Shown here: positions 8,433 through 16,201 of the stretch, piece after piece
How the letters are laid out: each line of letters starts with the position of its first letter
How positions within the stretch are numbered: the stretch's first letter is position 1
DNA from: Solimicrobium sp040544425
GTDB lineage: Bacteria; Pseudomonadota; Gammaproteobacteria; Burkholderiales; Burkholderiaceae_D
Assembly: GCA_040544425.1 (NCBI GenBank)
Contig: JBEONO010000025.1
Span: forward strand, 1-42,518
DNA length: 42,518 nt
Direction: 5' to 3'
Translations under genes and position numbers: made by a program
The notes under the pieces: model-generated
What the model saw: the letters and a program-made list of their open reading frames with translations, nothing else
Told to the model about the DNA's origin: nothing
Database searches by the model: none

Positions 8433-9011
8433 TTAATTGAGCAATAATTTCAGATCATGCGTGATCGGTTCCGGACCTTGGTTAAATCGCACAAACAAAC
8501 GGATATGGCCTTCTTTATCAAAAACATAGCTGCCAGCACTGTGATCGATTGTGTAGCTGTCAGCGGTTTTGCCTGGGACTTTTTCATAGAAAATTTTAAA
8601 ATCTTTGGCTATTTTTTGGGTTGCAGTCAAATCACCCACCAGACCTAAAAAGCGCTTGTCGAAACCCGGTACATATTGCGAAAGAATTTTTGGCGTATCA
8701 CGTTCCGGGTCGAGAGTAACAAACAAAACCTGAACCTGGTCAGACTGTGCACCCAATTGCTTCATCACAGTCGACAACTCAGCCATCGTGGTTGGACATA
8801 CATCGGGACATTGGGTATAGCCGAAAAACAGAACGACCACCTTACCTTTAAAGTCGGACAGATGGCGTAATTTTCCATTGAAGTCTGGCATGCTGAAGTC
8901 CTTTGCATACTCCAGTCCGGTTATGTCGGTATTCTTGAAATCGAGTTTGGTCGCCTGGCTGCATGCACACAAAGTAAACATCAGTACTAACAGGGTAATA
9001 AATTTTTTCAT
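8433..9011 (-). CDS. SCO1/SenC copper chaperone lipoprotein
   Basis: A periplasm-facing thioredoxin-fold protein that delivers copper to, or reduces, the CuA site of cytochrome oxidase subunit II. The 192-residue precursor has a lipoprotein signal with lipobox LCAC (Cys17). The copper-binding C-x3-C is Cys68 and Cys72 ('QCPDVCP') and the third ligand is His157 ('DHSAG'). All three SCO ligands are therefore present. It follows ctaB by 27 bases on the same strand, in the haem-copper oxidase assembly set. Confidence 0.94.
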   Translation of the reverse strand: MKKFITLLVLMFTLCACSQATKLDFKNTDITGLEYAKDFSMPDFNGKLRHLSDFKGKVVVLFFGYTQCPDVCPTTMAELSTVMKQLGAQSDQVQVLFVTLDPERDTPKILSQYVPGFDKRFLGLVGDLTATQKIAKDFKIFYEKVPGKTADSYTIDHSAGSYVFDKEGHIRLFVRFNQGPEPITHDLKLLLN

Positions 9012-9038
9012 GGCAGATTGGATGGTTAATTCACGTGA

Positions 9039-9923
9039 TTAGAATTTGAAATAATGATCGATCAGCAGCGCAGCAAATAACAGCGATAAGTACAGAATCG
9101 AATAGGCGAAGGTTTTTCTGGCTAACAGATCGCTATAGTTGCGATGGATCTGCCAGGCGTAGTATAAAAACACCGCGCCCAAACCCATAGCACTGACCAA
9201 ATAGATTAAACCGCTCATCCCCACAGCAAACGGCAACGTCGTTGTCGCCACCAGCACGATGGTATAGAGCCAGATATGCAAACCTGTAAACTTCATCCCA
9301 TGTGTAATTGGCAGCATCGGCAGGCCTGACTTGGCATAGTCATCGCGACGATATAATGCCAGCGCCCAAAAATGCGGGGGGGTCCAGACGAAGATAATCA
9401 GAACCAGCAGCCATGCCTGCATCGGAACATCGTTGGCGATCGCTGCCCAACCCAATGCCGGTGGCATTGCGCCGGATAATCCCCCAATCACAATATTTTG
9501 CGGTGTGGCTGGCTTCAATAAAATCGTGTAAATCACGGCGTAGCCAATAAAGGTCGCCAGCGTCAACCACATCGTGAGAGGATTGACCAGAAAGAACAGC
9601 ACCCACATCCCTGCTCCACCGATCACCGATGAAAAGATAATGATCTGCTGAACCGATATTTCCCCCTGTGCTGAAGCGCGTCGCGCGGTGCGTGCCATGC
9701 GCGCATCGATTTCACGCTCAACCAGGCAATTGACCGCAAACGCTGCACCAGCCAACAACCAGATCCCTGCCGCCGCGGCCAATACGACGCGCCAGTCAGG
9801 CAGATCCGGGGTCGCCAAAAACATGCCGATCACCGAGCAGAACACTGCCAATTGTGTCACGCGCGGCTTGGTGAGTGTCAGATACTGTGAAATCCGGCTA
9901 GGTTGGGCGGTCGTGGTGCTCAT
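9039..9923 (-). CDS. ctaB: Protohaem IX farnesyltransferase (haem O synthase)
   Basis: A UbiA-family membrane prenyltransferase that adds farnesyl to haem B to make haem O, the precursor of haem A. It has 294 residues and about nine predicted membrane helices. The first Asp-rich motif is 'NCLVEREIDARMARTARR' (about 65-82) and the second catalytic segment is 'WTPPHFWALALYRRDDY' near 180. It is 26 bases downstream of ctaA, as expected for a haem A synthesis operon. Also known as cyoE or cox10. Confidence 0.95.
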   Translation of the reverse strand: MSTTTAQPSRISQYLTLTKPRVTQLAVFCSVIGMFLATPDLPDWRVVLAAAAGIWLLAGAAFAVNCLVEREIDARMARTARRASAQGEISVQQIIIFSSVIGGAGMWVLFFLVNPLTMWLTLATFIGYAVIYTILLKPATPQNIVIGGLSGAMPPALGWAAIANDVPMQAWLLVLIIFVWTPPHFWALALYRRDDYAKSGLPMLPITHGMKFTGLHIWLYTIVLVATTTLPFAVGMSGLIYLVSAMGLGAVFLYYAWQIHRNYSDLLARKTFAYSILYLSLLFAALLIDHYFKF

Positions 9924-9949
9924 TCATTCTATTTTCGTGGTACTGCAAA

Positions 9950-11071
9950 TTATTTACGCCGCTGGTCAATCGGCATTTGGACGCGGTAGTTTAACACGGT
10001 CAGCAGCCCCAAGAGCATTGCCGCGCCGCCGTTGTGGATCACCGCAATCGGTAATGGCCAGTTTAGTAAGATATTCGCCAGGCCGGTACAAAACTGTATG
10101 ACCAAAACAATAAGAATCCCCTGCGCAATGCGACTTACCCCGATCATCGCCCGCGCCCGAAACGCGACATAACCTGAACTGAGAATAACGAGCCACGCAA
10201 AATTCCTGTGGACCCAGTGGATTGCCATCAACGCCGCAAACGACAGATAGGCACCGTCTGCAGCCTTGCCCAATTCACGCCACAAAGTAAAACCCTGTGC
10301 AAAATCCATCTCCGGAATCATCACGCCCTGGCAGAGTGGATAGTCGGTACAGGCCAATACAGCGTAATTGGTGCTGACCCAGCCCCCAAGTGCGATTTGC
10401 ATCAACAAAATTATCCACGCTAAACGCGCCCACCATTTCAGCTTCAAGGCTTCGTGGGTGACACGTATCCCAACCGGTACGACCTGACTGGTTTCAATCA
10501 CTGCGGGATTCATCATCTGAATGCGTGCTGCCAACCAGGCAAGCATGGCAAGCAGTCCCATCCCCAGTAACAGGTGCGTTGTGACGATGACCGGTTGTAA
10601 TTTCAAGGTGACCGTCCACATGCCAAACGCTCCTTGCAGGCACACAAACAGCAGCAATGCCGTGGCATATTTGGGCGCGCCCTCAAACTGTTTGCGTTTA
10701 GCCCAGGCGATCACCATTTGCGCGAAGATCAAAACACCAACTGAAGCGGCCAGATAACGATGGATCATTTCCACCCAGGCTTTAAAGTGTGTGACCGGTC
10801 CCTGCGGCATCGCCGTTTCGGCTACGCTGATCGCAGCGTGTGAGATCAGCGGATTGGCCGCGCCGTAACAACCTGGCCAATCGGGACAGCCCAATCCAGA
10901 ATCGGTCAAGCGCGTGAACGCGCCAAACATGATCAGGTCAAAAGTCAGAAACAAGGTGACGAACACAAGTTTGCGATATTTAATCACGTCGCTCGAAACC
11001 CACACTACCGACAGAGGAAGCGCTGCGACCATCAAGGCGGTTAATGCCATTTCTATCCACATAGTACTCAT
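9950..11071 (-). CDS. ctaA: Haem A synthase (COX15/CtaA)
   Basis: Converts haem O to haem A. The 373-residue integral membrane protein has about eight helices in two four-helix halves. Conserved sequences include 'FGAFTRLTDSGLGCPDWPGC' in the first half, 'EMIHRYLAASVG', a paired histidine 'VTTHLLLGMGLL', 'IALGGWVSTNYAVLACTDYP' and 'IHWVHRNFAW', carrying the haem-ligand histidines. The Cys pair in 'CPDWPGC' is seen in many bacterial members. It overlaps the preceding SCO-like gene by four bases, indicating coupled translation. Confidence 0.94.
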   Translation of the reverse strand: MSTMWIEMALTALMVAALPLSVVWVSSDVIKYRKLVFVTLFLTFDLIMFGAFTRLTDSGLGCPDWPGCYGAANPLISHAAISVAETAMPQGPVTHFKAWVEMIHRYLAASVGVLIFAQMVIAWAKRKQFEGAPKYATALLLFVCLQGAFGMWTVTLKLQPVIVTTHLLLGMGLLAMLAWLAARIQMMNPAVIETSQVVPVGIRVTHEALKLKWWARLAWIILLMQIALGGWVSTNYAVLACTDYPLCQGVMIPEMDFAQGFTLWRELGKAADGAYLSFAALMAIHWVHRNFAWLVILSSGYVAFRARAMIGVSRIAQGILIVLVIQFCTGLANILLNWPLPIAVIHNGGAAMLLGLLTVLNYRVQMPIDQRRK

Positions 11072-11691
11072 CCGATGCTGGAGGCCTTCAGTAACTTGGC
11101 GATATCTTTTTTGATTTTGTTGGGATCAGCGTCAACCGGGTAACGCATCATCAAATTACCCAGCGGATCGATCAGATACAGCCGGTCTTGTATGCTGGTT
11201 CCGGATTCGGCTGGCAGCCACGCGTCCAGTGCTTTAGCGTCAACGCGCAGAATATGCATACCGTCGTATTCTCTGATCAAGATTGTTTCAAGCGGAAGTT
11301 GATCGGGAACCAGCATAACTCGTTCGATTCTATCCATGTCCTTACCCTGCATCAAACGCAACTGACGCATCGCAAACAAGGCTGACTGGCACTTGGTCTG
11401 ACAATCGGAAGCGCTCACCTGCAGCATGATCCACTTGCCCTGATAGGCACTCAACTCTTCCGGCGCACCACCTTGCAAGACGCTGTTCAATTTAGGCATC
11501 GGATACAAACGCGGATCGAGCAAAGTGCCGTAGTTGGTGCGGCCGGTTGGTTTGATTACGTAATAGGCCAGATAGGAAAAGATCAGGGGCGAGGCACAAA
11601 TGGCGATCACCATATATAACTTCCATCGTCCGCGCGCAATTGCTCTGTTACTTGCTGTATTTTCTGTTTTGCTATCCACGTTTGCTTCCAT
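11068..11691 (-). CDS. SCO-like single-pass membrane protein of the cytochrome oxidase cluster
   Basis: A 207-residue protein with an N-terminal cytoplasmic tail, one membrane helix (about 24-45) and a periplasmic thioredoxin-like domain. A C-x3-C pair (Cys97 and Cys101, 'DCQTKC') lies where SCO proteins bind copper. The equivalent of the SCO histidine ligand is not seen: the corresponding stretch reads 'IQDRLYLIDPLGN'. This argues for a redox or assembly role rather than ordinary copper delivery. It overlaps SURF1 by 20 bases and ctaA by 4 bases, so it is firmly part of the assembly operon. Homologues in Burkholderiales are usually annotated only as transmembrane or SCO-like protein. Confidence 0.75.
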   Translation of the reverse strand: MEANVDSKTENTASNRAIARGRWKLYMVIAICASPLIFSYLAYYVIKPTGRTNYGTLLDPRLYPMPKLNSVLQGGAPEELSAYQGKWIMLQVSASDCQTKCQSALFAMRQLRLMQGKDMDRIERVMLVPDQLPLETILIREYDGMHILRVDAKALDAWLPAESGTSIQDRLYLIDPLGNLMMRYPVDADPNKIKKDIAKLLKASSIG

Positions 11692-12400
11692 CCCGTTTGC
11701 TGAAATTTGTCGCTAAAAAAAATAATAATGCCATGACTGCCAGCGCCAACCACTGAAACGCATAACCGCGATGCCGCTCCGATCCCATCGACGCACGCGG
11801 CCAATCGCGCAACAATCCATCGTCGATATTCTGAGTCTGTTCAATGATAAATGGATAGACCGGCAATTTACTGGCCTGTTCAAATTCTGCAATATCGAAA
11901 TTCTGGATTAATGTCTTGGCTTGCAGCGCTGCGGTCGGACCAAATTGAAAAACGCGGTCATTGTGTGCCTTGATCGATCCTTCGATCTGAACGGTCCCGG
12001 CAGGTGTTTCATAATGCCTGACTTCGGACCGGTCCAGATTATTTCTGGGAACCCAGCCACGTGCGACCAGCACATATTTATTTTGGTTATGGAGTTTGAA
12101 AGGCATGATTACGTCAATACCGGCCATGCCATTCATTGGGCGATTATCCAGATAGATTGCCCAGCCTGGCTCGAACTCGCCATTCAAAATGACGCGGACA
12201 TATTCCATTTGGCTTACATCGACTGTTTCTGGCAAGGGGATTGCGGGGATCTTTTCGCGATTCTGCAACTTGGCTTCGATGACTTCCTTCTGGTGGGCAC
12301 GTTGCGTTTGCCAGTAGGATAACGAGCATCCCAAGGCGATTAATAGCAGTGTCGCGATAAAGGGAACTAGTCTAAAATGAAAAGCGGGCATGACTGACAT
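11672..12400 (-). CDS. SURF1-family cytochrome oxidase assembly protein
   Basis: A 242-residue SURF1/Shy1 homologue that assists haem A insertion into oxidase subunit I. The N-terminal helix is at about 8-26 ('VPFIATLLLIALGCSLSYWQ') and the C-terminal helix at about 215-233. Between them is the periplasmic domain with the family sequences 'VILNGEFEPGWAIYLDNRP' and 'VLVARGWVPRN', and 'RHRGYAFQWLALA' before the last helix. An alternative ATG at 12391 would remove three residues. First gene of the minus-strand SURF1-SCO-like-ctaA-ctaB-sco unit. Confidence 0.9.
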   Translation of the reverse strand: MSVMPAFHFRLVPFIATLLLIALGCSLSYWQTQRAHQKEVIEAKLQNREKIPAIPLPETVDVSQMEYVRVILNGEFEPGWAIYLDNRPMNGMAGIDVIMPFKLHNQNKYVLVARGWVPRNNLDRSEVRHYETPAGTVQIEGSIKAHNDRVFQFGPTAALQAKTLIQNFDIAEFEQASKLPVYPFIIEQTQNIDDGLLRDWPRASMGSERHRGYAFQWLALAVMALLFFLATNFSKRDGSKRG

Positions 12401-12436
12401 TCATTTACAGGCGTTTTGCGCCTCACGTTAACAAAT

Positions 12437-12652
12437 ATGAAAATTCTCGTAGCGATTGCATTTATCCTGATCATCGCCAGCATGGGATCAGCGCTGTTCT
12501 TTTTGATGAGAGACAAAGGCCGCAGCACCCGCACGGTGAAAGCCCTGGCATTGCGGGTCGGCTTTTCGGTGACCTTATTTATCTTGATTTTGCTGGCCAA
12601 CCATTTCGGCTATATTCAACCGACTGGCATTCCCTATTCAAATCCACGCTAG
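12437..12652 (+). CDS. DUF2909 twin-transmembrane small protein
   Basis: A 71-residue membrane protein with helices at about 3-22 and 43-62, separated by a positively charged loop (RDKGRSTRTVKALALR) that places it in the inner membrane with the loop probably in the cytoplasm. The ATG at 12437 is chosen because it begins directly with the first helix; an upstream in-frame ATG at 12416 would add seven residues. Proteins of this type commonly lie in betaproteobacterial cytochrome oxidase clusters, here on the strand opposite to all the other cox genes. Its function is not established. Confidence 0.78.
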   Translation: MKILVAIAFILIIASMGSALFFLMRDKGRSTRTVKALALRVGFSVTLFILILLANHFGYIQPTGIPYSNPR

Positions 12653-12675
12653 GCCTTGGCATTGTACACCAATAA

Positions 12676-12702
12676 AAAACCGCACCTTGAGTGCGGTTTT
12701 CT
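12676..12702. terminator. Bidirectional terminator between the DUF2909 gene and coxC
   Basis: A perfect 10-bp stem (12676-12685 with 12691-12700) with a CTTGA loop, including AAAA and TTTT ends that serve as U-tracts on both strands. It separates two convergent genes. Confidence 0.88.
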
Positions 12703-12720
12703 TGTGGCTAAAAAGTCTGC

Positions 12721-13575
12721 TTACAGCCAGTACACCACCACATACAAACCCAACCAAACTACGTCGACAAAGTGCCAGTACCAAGCCGCACCTTCAAACG
12801 CGAAGTGATGGGTCGGCGTGAAATGACCATTCAAATGCCGATATAAAACGACCGACAACATGATTGCACCCATGGTGACATGAAAGCCGTGGAATCCAGT
12901 CAGCAGAAAGAACGTGGAGCCGTAAATACCAGAACTCAGCTTCAGGTTCAGCACCGAATAGGCATCCATATATTCATGCACCTGGAAACCCATAAAACAG
13001 GCACCCAACAAAATCGTCGCGAACAAGAACCACGATGTTTTCGCGCGATGTCCGGCGAGCAGAGCGTGGTGAGCGATAGTCAGCGTGACGCCAGAAGAAA
13101 GCAGCAATGCGGTGTTAATGGTTGGGATCGGGAACGGGGTCATCATCTTGAATGCCTCAACCGTTCCTGCAGGACCTACACTACCCCAGTGACCGACGAA
13201 ATCTGGCCAGATCAATTTATTATCCAGGTCAGCCAGCCAAGGCATTGTGATCGACCTTGCGTAAAACAGAGCACCAAAAAATGCCCCGAAAAACATCACT
13301 TCGGAAAAGATAAACCAAGCCATACTCCACCGATAGGAAATATCAACCCGCTCATTGTATTGTCCGCCTTCGGATTCTGCGATGGCAGCACCAAACCATT
13401 TGTACAAAACAATCAGGGTCAGGAAAATTCCCACCAGATTTGCAACCATACCGCCTGGCACATCATTCACCCAGGCAGCGGCGCCTAACATCGTCAGGAG
13501 CAAGGTCGCTCCTGCACACACAGGCCATTGTGATGGACTTGGAACAAAATAATATGGCGCGTGCCCTGAACTCAT
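12721..13575 (-). CDS. coxC: Cytochrome c oxidase subunit III
   Basis: The third core subunit of the aa3/caa3-type oxidase, in the inner membrane. The 284-residue protein has about seven helices. Typical segments are 'HAPYYFVPSPSQWP', 'YRWSMAWFIFSEVMFFGAFF', 'NTALLLSSGVTLTIAHHALL' and the C-terminal 'FEGAAWYWHFVDVVWLGLYV'. It is the last gene of the coxB-coxA operon and ends at the bidirectional terminator. Confidence 0.97.
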   Translation of the reverse strand: MSSGHAPYYFVPSPSQWPVCAGATLLLTMLGAAAWVNDVPGGMVANLVGIFLTLIVLYKWFGAAIAESEGGQYNERVDISYRWSMAWFIFSEVMFFGAFFGALFYARSITMPWLADLDNKLIWPDFVGHWGSVGPAGTVEAFKMMTPFPIPTINTALLLSSGVTLTIAHHALLAGHRAKTSWFLFATILLGACFMGFQVHEYMDAYSVLNLKLSSGIYGSTFFLLTGFHGFHVTMGAIMLSVVLYRHLNGHFTPTHHFAFEGAAWYWHFVDVVWLGLYVVVYWL

Positions 13576-13608
13576 TTTTATCTCCCGAAGCTCTACTTTA
13601 AATTTGAA

Positions 13609-13827
13609 TCAATGATTTGCTACAACAGTTTTAACTATGACGAGCAGGGTTGCAATGAAAATGATTGCACCCAAAATTCCGGCAATAATCACATGAACAG
13701 GATTCAGCTTTGCCACATCCTCTTCGTATGAACTTTTTTTACGTATGCCGAGAAAGGACCACATTACCGCCTTCATTGTTGCTACAAACGATGATTTGCG
13801 CCGTGTGACATCTTTTAAATCCTGCAT
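13609..13827 (-). CDS. DUF2970 small membrane protein
   Basis: A 72-residue protein with one C-terminal membrane helix (about 47-69) and a basic N-terminal half containing 'FVATMKAVMWSFLGIRKKS'. The ATG at 13827 is preferred because an AGAGG lies just upstream; a TTG at 13866 without a ribosome-binding site would add 13 residues. DUF2970 genes are regularly found between ctaG and the subunit III gene in betaproteobacteria, as here, which points to a role in oxidase assembly or stability; that role is inferred. Confidence 0.82.
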   Translation of the reverse strand: MQDLKDVTRRKSSFVATMKAVMWSFLGIRKKSSYEEDVAKLNPVHVIIAGILGAIIFIATLLVIVKTVVANH

Positions 13828-13871
13828 ATAACCTCTTGGGTTTTCTACTGCTTTAACGACTGCCAATGCTG

Positions 13872-14435
13872 TTAAGGTAATGCCACTTTATTCGCGCCGA
13901 CCTCGAAAAATGTGTATGACAAGGTGATCGTAGTTACATTCTTCGGCAACTTGGGATCGATAAAAAATACCACCGGCATTTGCCTGGCTTCATTCGGCCC
14001 CAAGGTCTGCTGCTTAAAACAAAAGCATTCCACTTTTTTGAAATACGGTGTTGCGGCCTGCGGCGCATAACTTGGAATTGCCTGCGCGTCCATTTTACGT
14101 GGCTGTGAGTTAACTACCTCATAAATCACATGCGACATTTCACCCGGGTGTACCTGCATCTTGCTGACGACCGGCCGAAACCGCCATGGCCCCGTCGTAT
14201 TGGCATCAAACTCGACAGTGACGAAACGACTTTTATCAATTTGCGAGTTTTCCGGAAGGACGATTTTTTCGTCTTTGTTGGTGAGTATATTCACCCCGGT
14301 TATTTCACAAATCTGCTTGTAAATTGGTATCAGCGCAAAACCAAATCCGAACATTAAGGCCGCGATCACCAGCAACTTACCCAACATCACAGCGTTTAAT
14401 TTAGCCAGAAGTTTTCCGGCCTTGGTGTTTTTCAT
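13872..14435 (-). CDS. ctaG: Cytochrome oxidase assembly protein CtaG/Cox11
   Basis: A copper chaperone that inserts CuB into subunit I. It has 187 residues, one N-terminal membrane helix (about 18-38) and a periplasmic Ig-like domain. The essential copper motif is present as 'KVECFCFKQQTL' (CFCF), and the flanking 'PVVFFIDPKLP' and 'ITLSYTFFEV' are typical. It starts three bases after the 34-residue peptide gene and is followed closely by the DUF2970 gene. Confidence 0.95.
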   Translation of the reverse strand: MKNTKAGKLLAKLNAVMLGKLLVIAALMFGFGFALIPIYKQICEITGVNILTNKDEKIVLPENSQIDKSRFVTVEFDANTTGPWRFRPVVSKMQVHPGEMSHVIYEVVNSQPRKMDAQAIPSYAPQAATPYFKKVECFCFKQQTLGPNEARQMPVVFFIDPKLPKNVTTITLSYTFFEVGANKVALP

Positions 14436-14438
14436 TAC

Positions 14439-14543
14439 TTATCTGAACCAGATCTGTTTGACAAAAATTCCTGCAAAAAATACAGCTGCAAGAGAAAACA
14501 GGATCAACGCGGTACGTATATTCTTCGCTTTGGTATTTTGCAT
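14439..14543 (-). CDS. Cytochrome oxidase small assembly peptide, 34 residues
   Basis: A tiny reading frame between coxA and ctaG, starting ATG at 14543 and ending TAA at 14439. The product starts MQNTKAKNIRTALI and consists of a basic N-terminus, one hydrophobic helix (about residues 11-28) and a short 'KQIWFR' tail. It ends three bases before the ctaG start, so translation is probably coupled. Betaproteobacterial oxidase operons often carry a peptide of this design at this place, annotated as a small assembly protein. Position, coding frame and composition together support it being real. Confidence 0.7.
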   Translation of the reverse strand: MQNTKAKNIRTALILFSLAAVFFAGIFVKQIWFR

Positions 14544-14552
14544 TTTTCACAC

Positions 14553-14570
14553 CAGGAGGCAAGCCTCCTG
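14553..14570. other. Intercistronic hairpin between coxA and the small peptide gene
   Basis: An 18-base inverted repeat with a 7-bp GC-rich stem and a 4-base loop, five bases after the coxA stop. There is no T run after it on the minus strand, so it is unlikely to be a full terminator. It could stabilise the coxBA transcript or adjust expression of the downstream genes. It also contains the GGAGG sequence nearest the small peptide start, although that is far from the ATG. Confidence 0.6.
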
Positions 14571-14574
14571 CCTT

Positions 14575-16185
14575 TTACTTAAAAGTCGGTGGAGTTTCAA
14601 AAGTGTGGAATGGTGCAGGACTAGGGATGGTCCACTCAAGACCCTCTGCGCCTTCCCAAGGACTGTCTCCCGCCGCTTTGCCACCACGATAGGCCGGCAA
14701 GACCACGAAGAAAATAAAGTAGACTTGGGACAATCCAAACCAGAACGCGCCAATCGTTGCGATCTGATTAAAATCAGTGAACTGCGCCGGATAATCTGCG
14801 TAACGACGCGGCATACCGGCCAGTCCCAGGAAGTGCATCGGGAAGAACGTCACGTTGAAGGCAATCAGGGAAGACCAGAAATGGATCTTGCCGCGCGTTT
14901 CGTTATACATGTACCCGGTCCATTTTGGACTCCAGTAGTAGAATCCAGCGAACAGGGCGAATAAGGAACCTGCCACCAACACGTAATGGAAATGCGCGAC
15001 CACGTAATAGGTATCTTGCATTTGAATATCGATCGGTGTTACCGCCAGGATCAAACCGGTAAAGCCACCAATCGTAAATACGAAGATAAAACCGACCGCG
15101 AATAACATCGGTGTTTCGAAGGTCATGGATCCCTGCCACATCGTGGCGATCCAGTTAAATACTTTCACGCCGGTTGGCACCGCGATCAGCATGGTTGCGT
15201 ACATGAAGAACAGTTGTGCAGTGACTGGCATACCCGTGGTGAACATGTGATGCGCCCAAACGATGAACGACAAGATGGCAATCGAGGAAGTCGCATACAC
15301 CATTGACGCATAACCGAATAAAGGCTTGCGGGCGAACGTCGGGATAATCTGCGACACGATACCGAAGGCCGGCAGAATCATGATGTATACCTCTGGATGT
15401 CCGAAGAACCAGAAAATATGTTGATACATTACTGGATCACCGCCACCTGCAGCATTAAAGAAAGAAGTGCCGAAATGACGATCAGTCAGGGTCATGGTAA
15501 TTGCGCCCGCTAACACCGGCATGACAGCAATCAGCAAATAAGCAGTGATCAACCAAGTCCAGCAGAACATCGGCATTTTCATCAGGGTCATGCCGGGAGC
15601 GCGCATATTCAGGATGGTTGTGATGATGTTGATCGAACCCATGATCGAGGAAGCGCCCATGATATGAATGGCGAAAATCGCCATGTCCATACCAGGTCCC
15701 ATTTGCGTCGACAATGGCGCGTACAATGTCCAACCGGCAGCGGTGGCGCCGCCTGGAACAAAGAACGAACTCATCAACAAAATCGCTGCAGGAGGAAGCA
15801 ACCAGAATGAGAAGTTATTCATCCGCGCAAACGCCATATCGGAAGCGCCGATCTGCAGCGGGATCATCCAGTTGGCGAACCCGACGAAGGCCGGCATGAT
15901 CGCACCGAACACCATCACCAGACCGTGCATGGTCGTGAGTTGATTAAAAAACTCTGGCTGGAAAAATTGCAATCCGGGCTGGAACAACTCAGCGCGTATC
16001 ATCAGGGCCATGACGCCACCAGCCAATAACATCGTCAGCGAGAATATCAAATACAAAGTACCAATATCTTTATGATTGGTCGCAAACATCCAGCGACTGA
16101 AACCATGCGGGTGATCTTCATGTGCATGGTCGTGACCATGAGAATGATCAGCAGCGTGGGCGTGATCCATTGTGGTGTTACTCAT
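14575..16185 (-). CDS. coxA: Cytochrome c oxidase subunit I
   Basis: The catalytic subunit, binding haem a and the haem a3-CuB centre and pumping protons. The 536-residue protein has 12 or so membrane helices after a His-rich cytoplasmic N-terminus (residues 7-28, many His and Asp). Key motifs are 'TTMHGLVMVFGAIMPAF' with the haem a His, 'WFFGHPEVYIMILPAFG' with the CuB His and the His-Tyr crosslink pair, 'VWAHHMFTTG' with two CuB His, and 'YYVVAHFHYVLVAG' with the haem ligands. The His-rich N-terminus may bind metal, but it is common in this group. Confidence 0.98.
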   Translation of the reverse strand: MSNTTMDHAHAADHSHGHDHAHEDHPHGFSRWMFATNHKDIGTLYLIFSLTMLLAGGVMALMIRAELFQPGLQFFQPEFFNQLTTMHGLVMVFGAIMPAFVGFANWMIPLQIGASDMAFARMNNFSFWLLPPAAILLMSSFFVPGGATAAGWTLYAPLSTQMGPGMDMAIFAIHIMGASSIMGSINIITTILNMRAPGMTLMKMPMFCWTWLITAYLLIAVMPVLAGAITMTLTDRHFGTSFFNAAGGGDPVMYQHIFWFFGHPEVYIMILPAFGIVSQIIPTFARKPLFGYASMVYATSSIAILSFIVWAHHMFTTGMPVTAQLFFMYATMLIAVPTGVKVFNWIATMWQGSMTFETPMLFAVGFIFVFTIGGFTGLILAVTPIDIQMQDTYYVVAHFHYVLVAGSLFALFAGFYYWSPKWTGYMYNETRGKIHFWSSLIAFNVTFFPMHFLGLAGMPRRYADYPAQFTDFNQIATIGAFWFGLSQVYFIFFVVLPAYRGGKAAGDSPWEGAEGLEWTIPSPAPFHTFETPPTFK

Positions 16186-16201
16186 TTGAATCTCCTATGA
16201 A

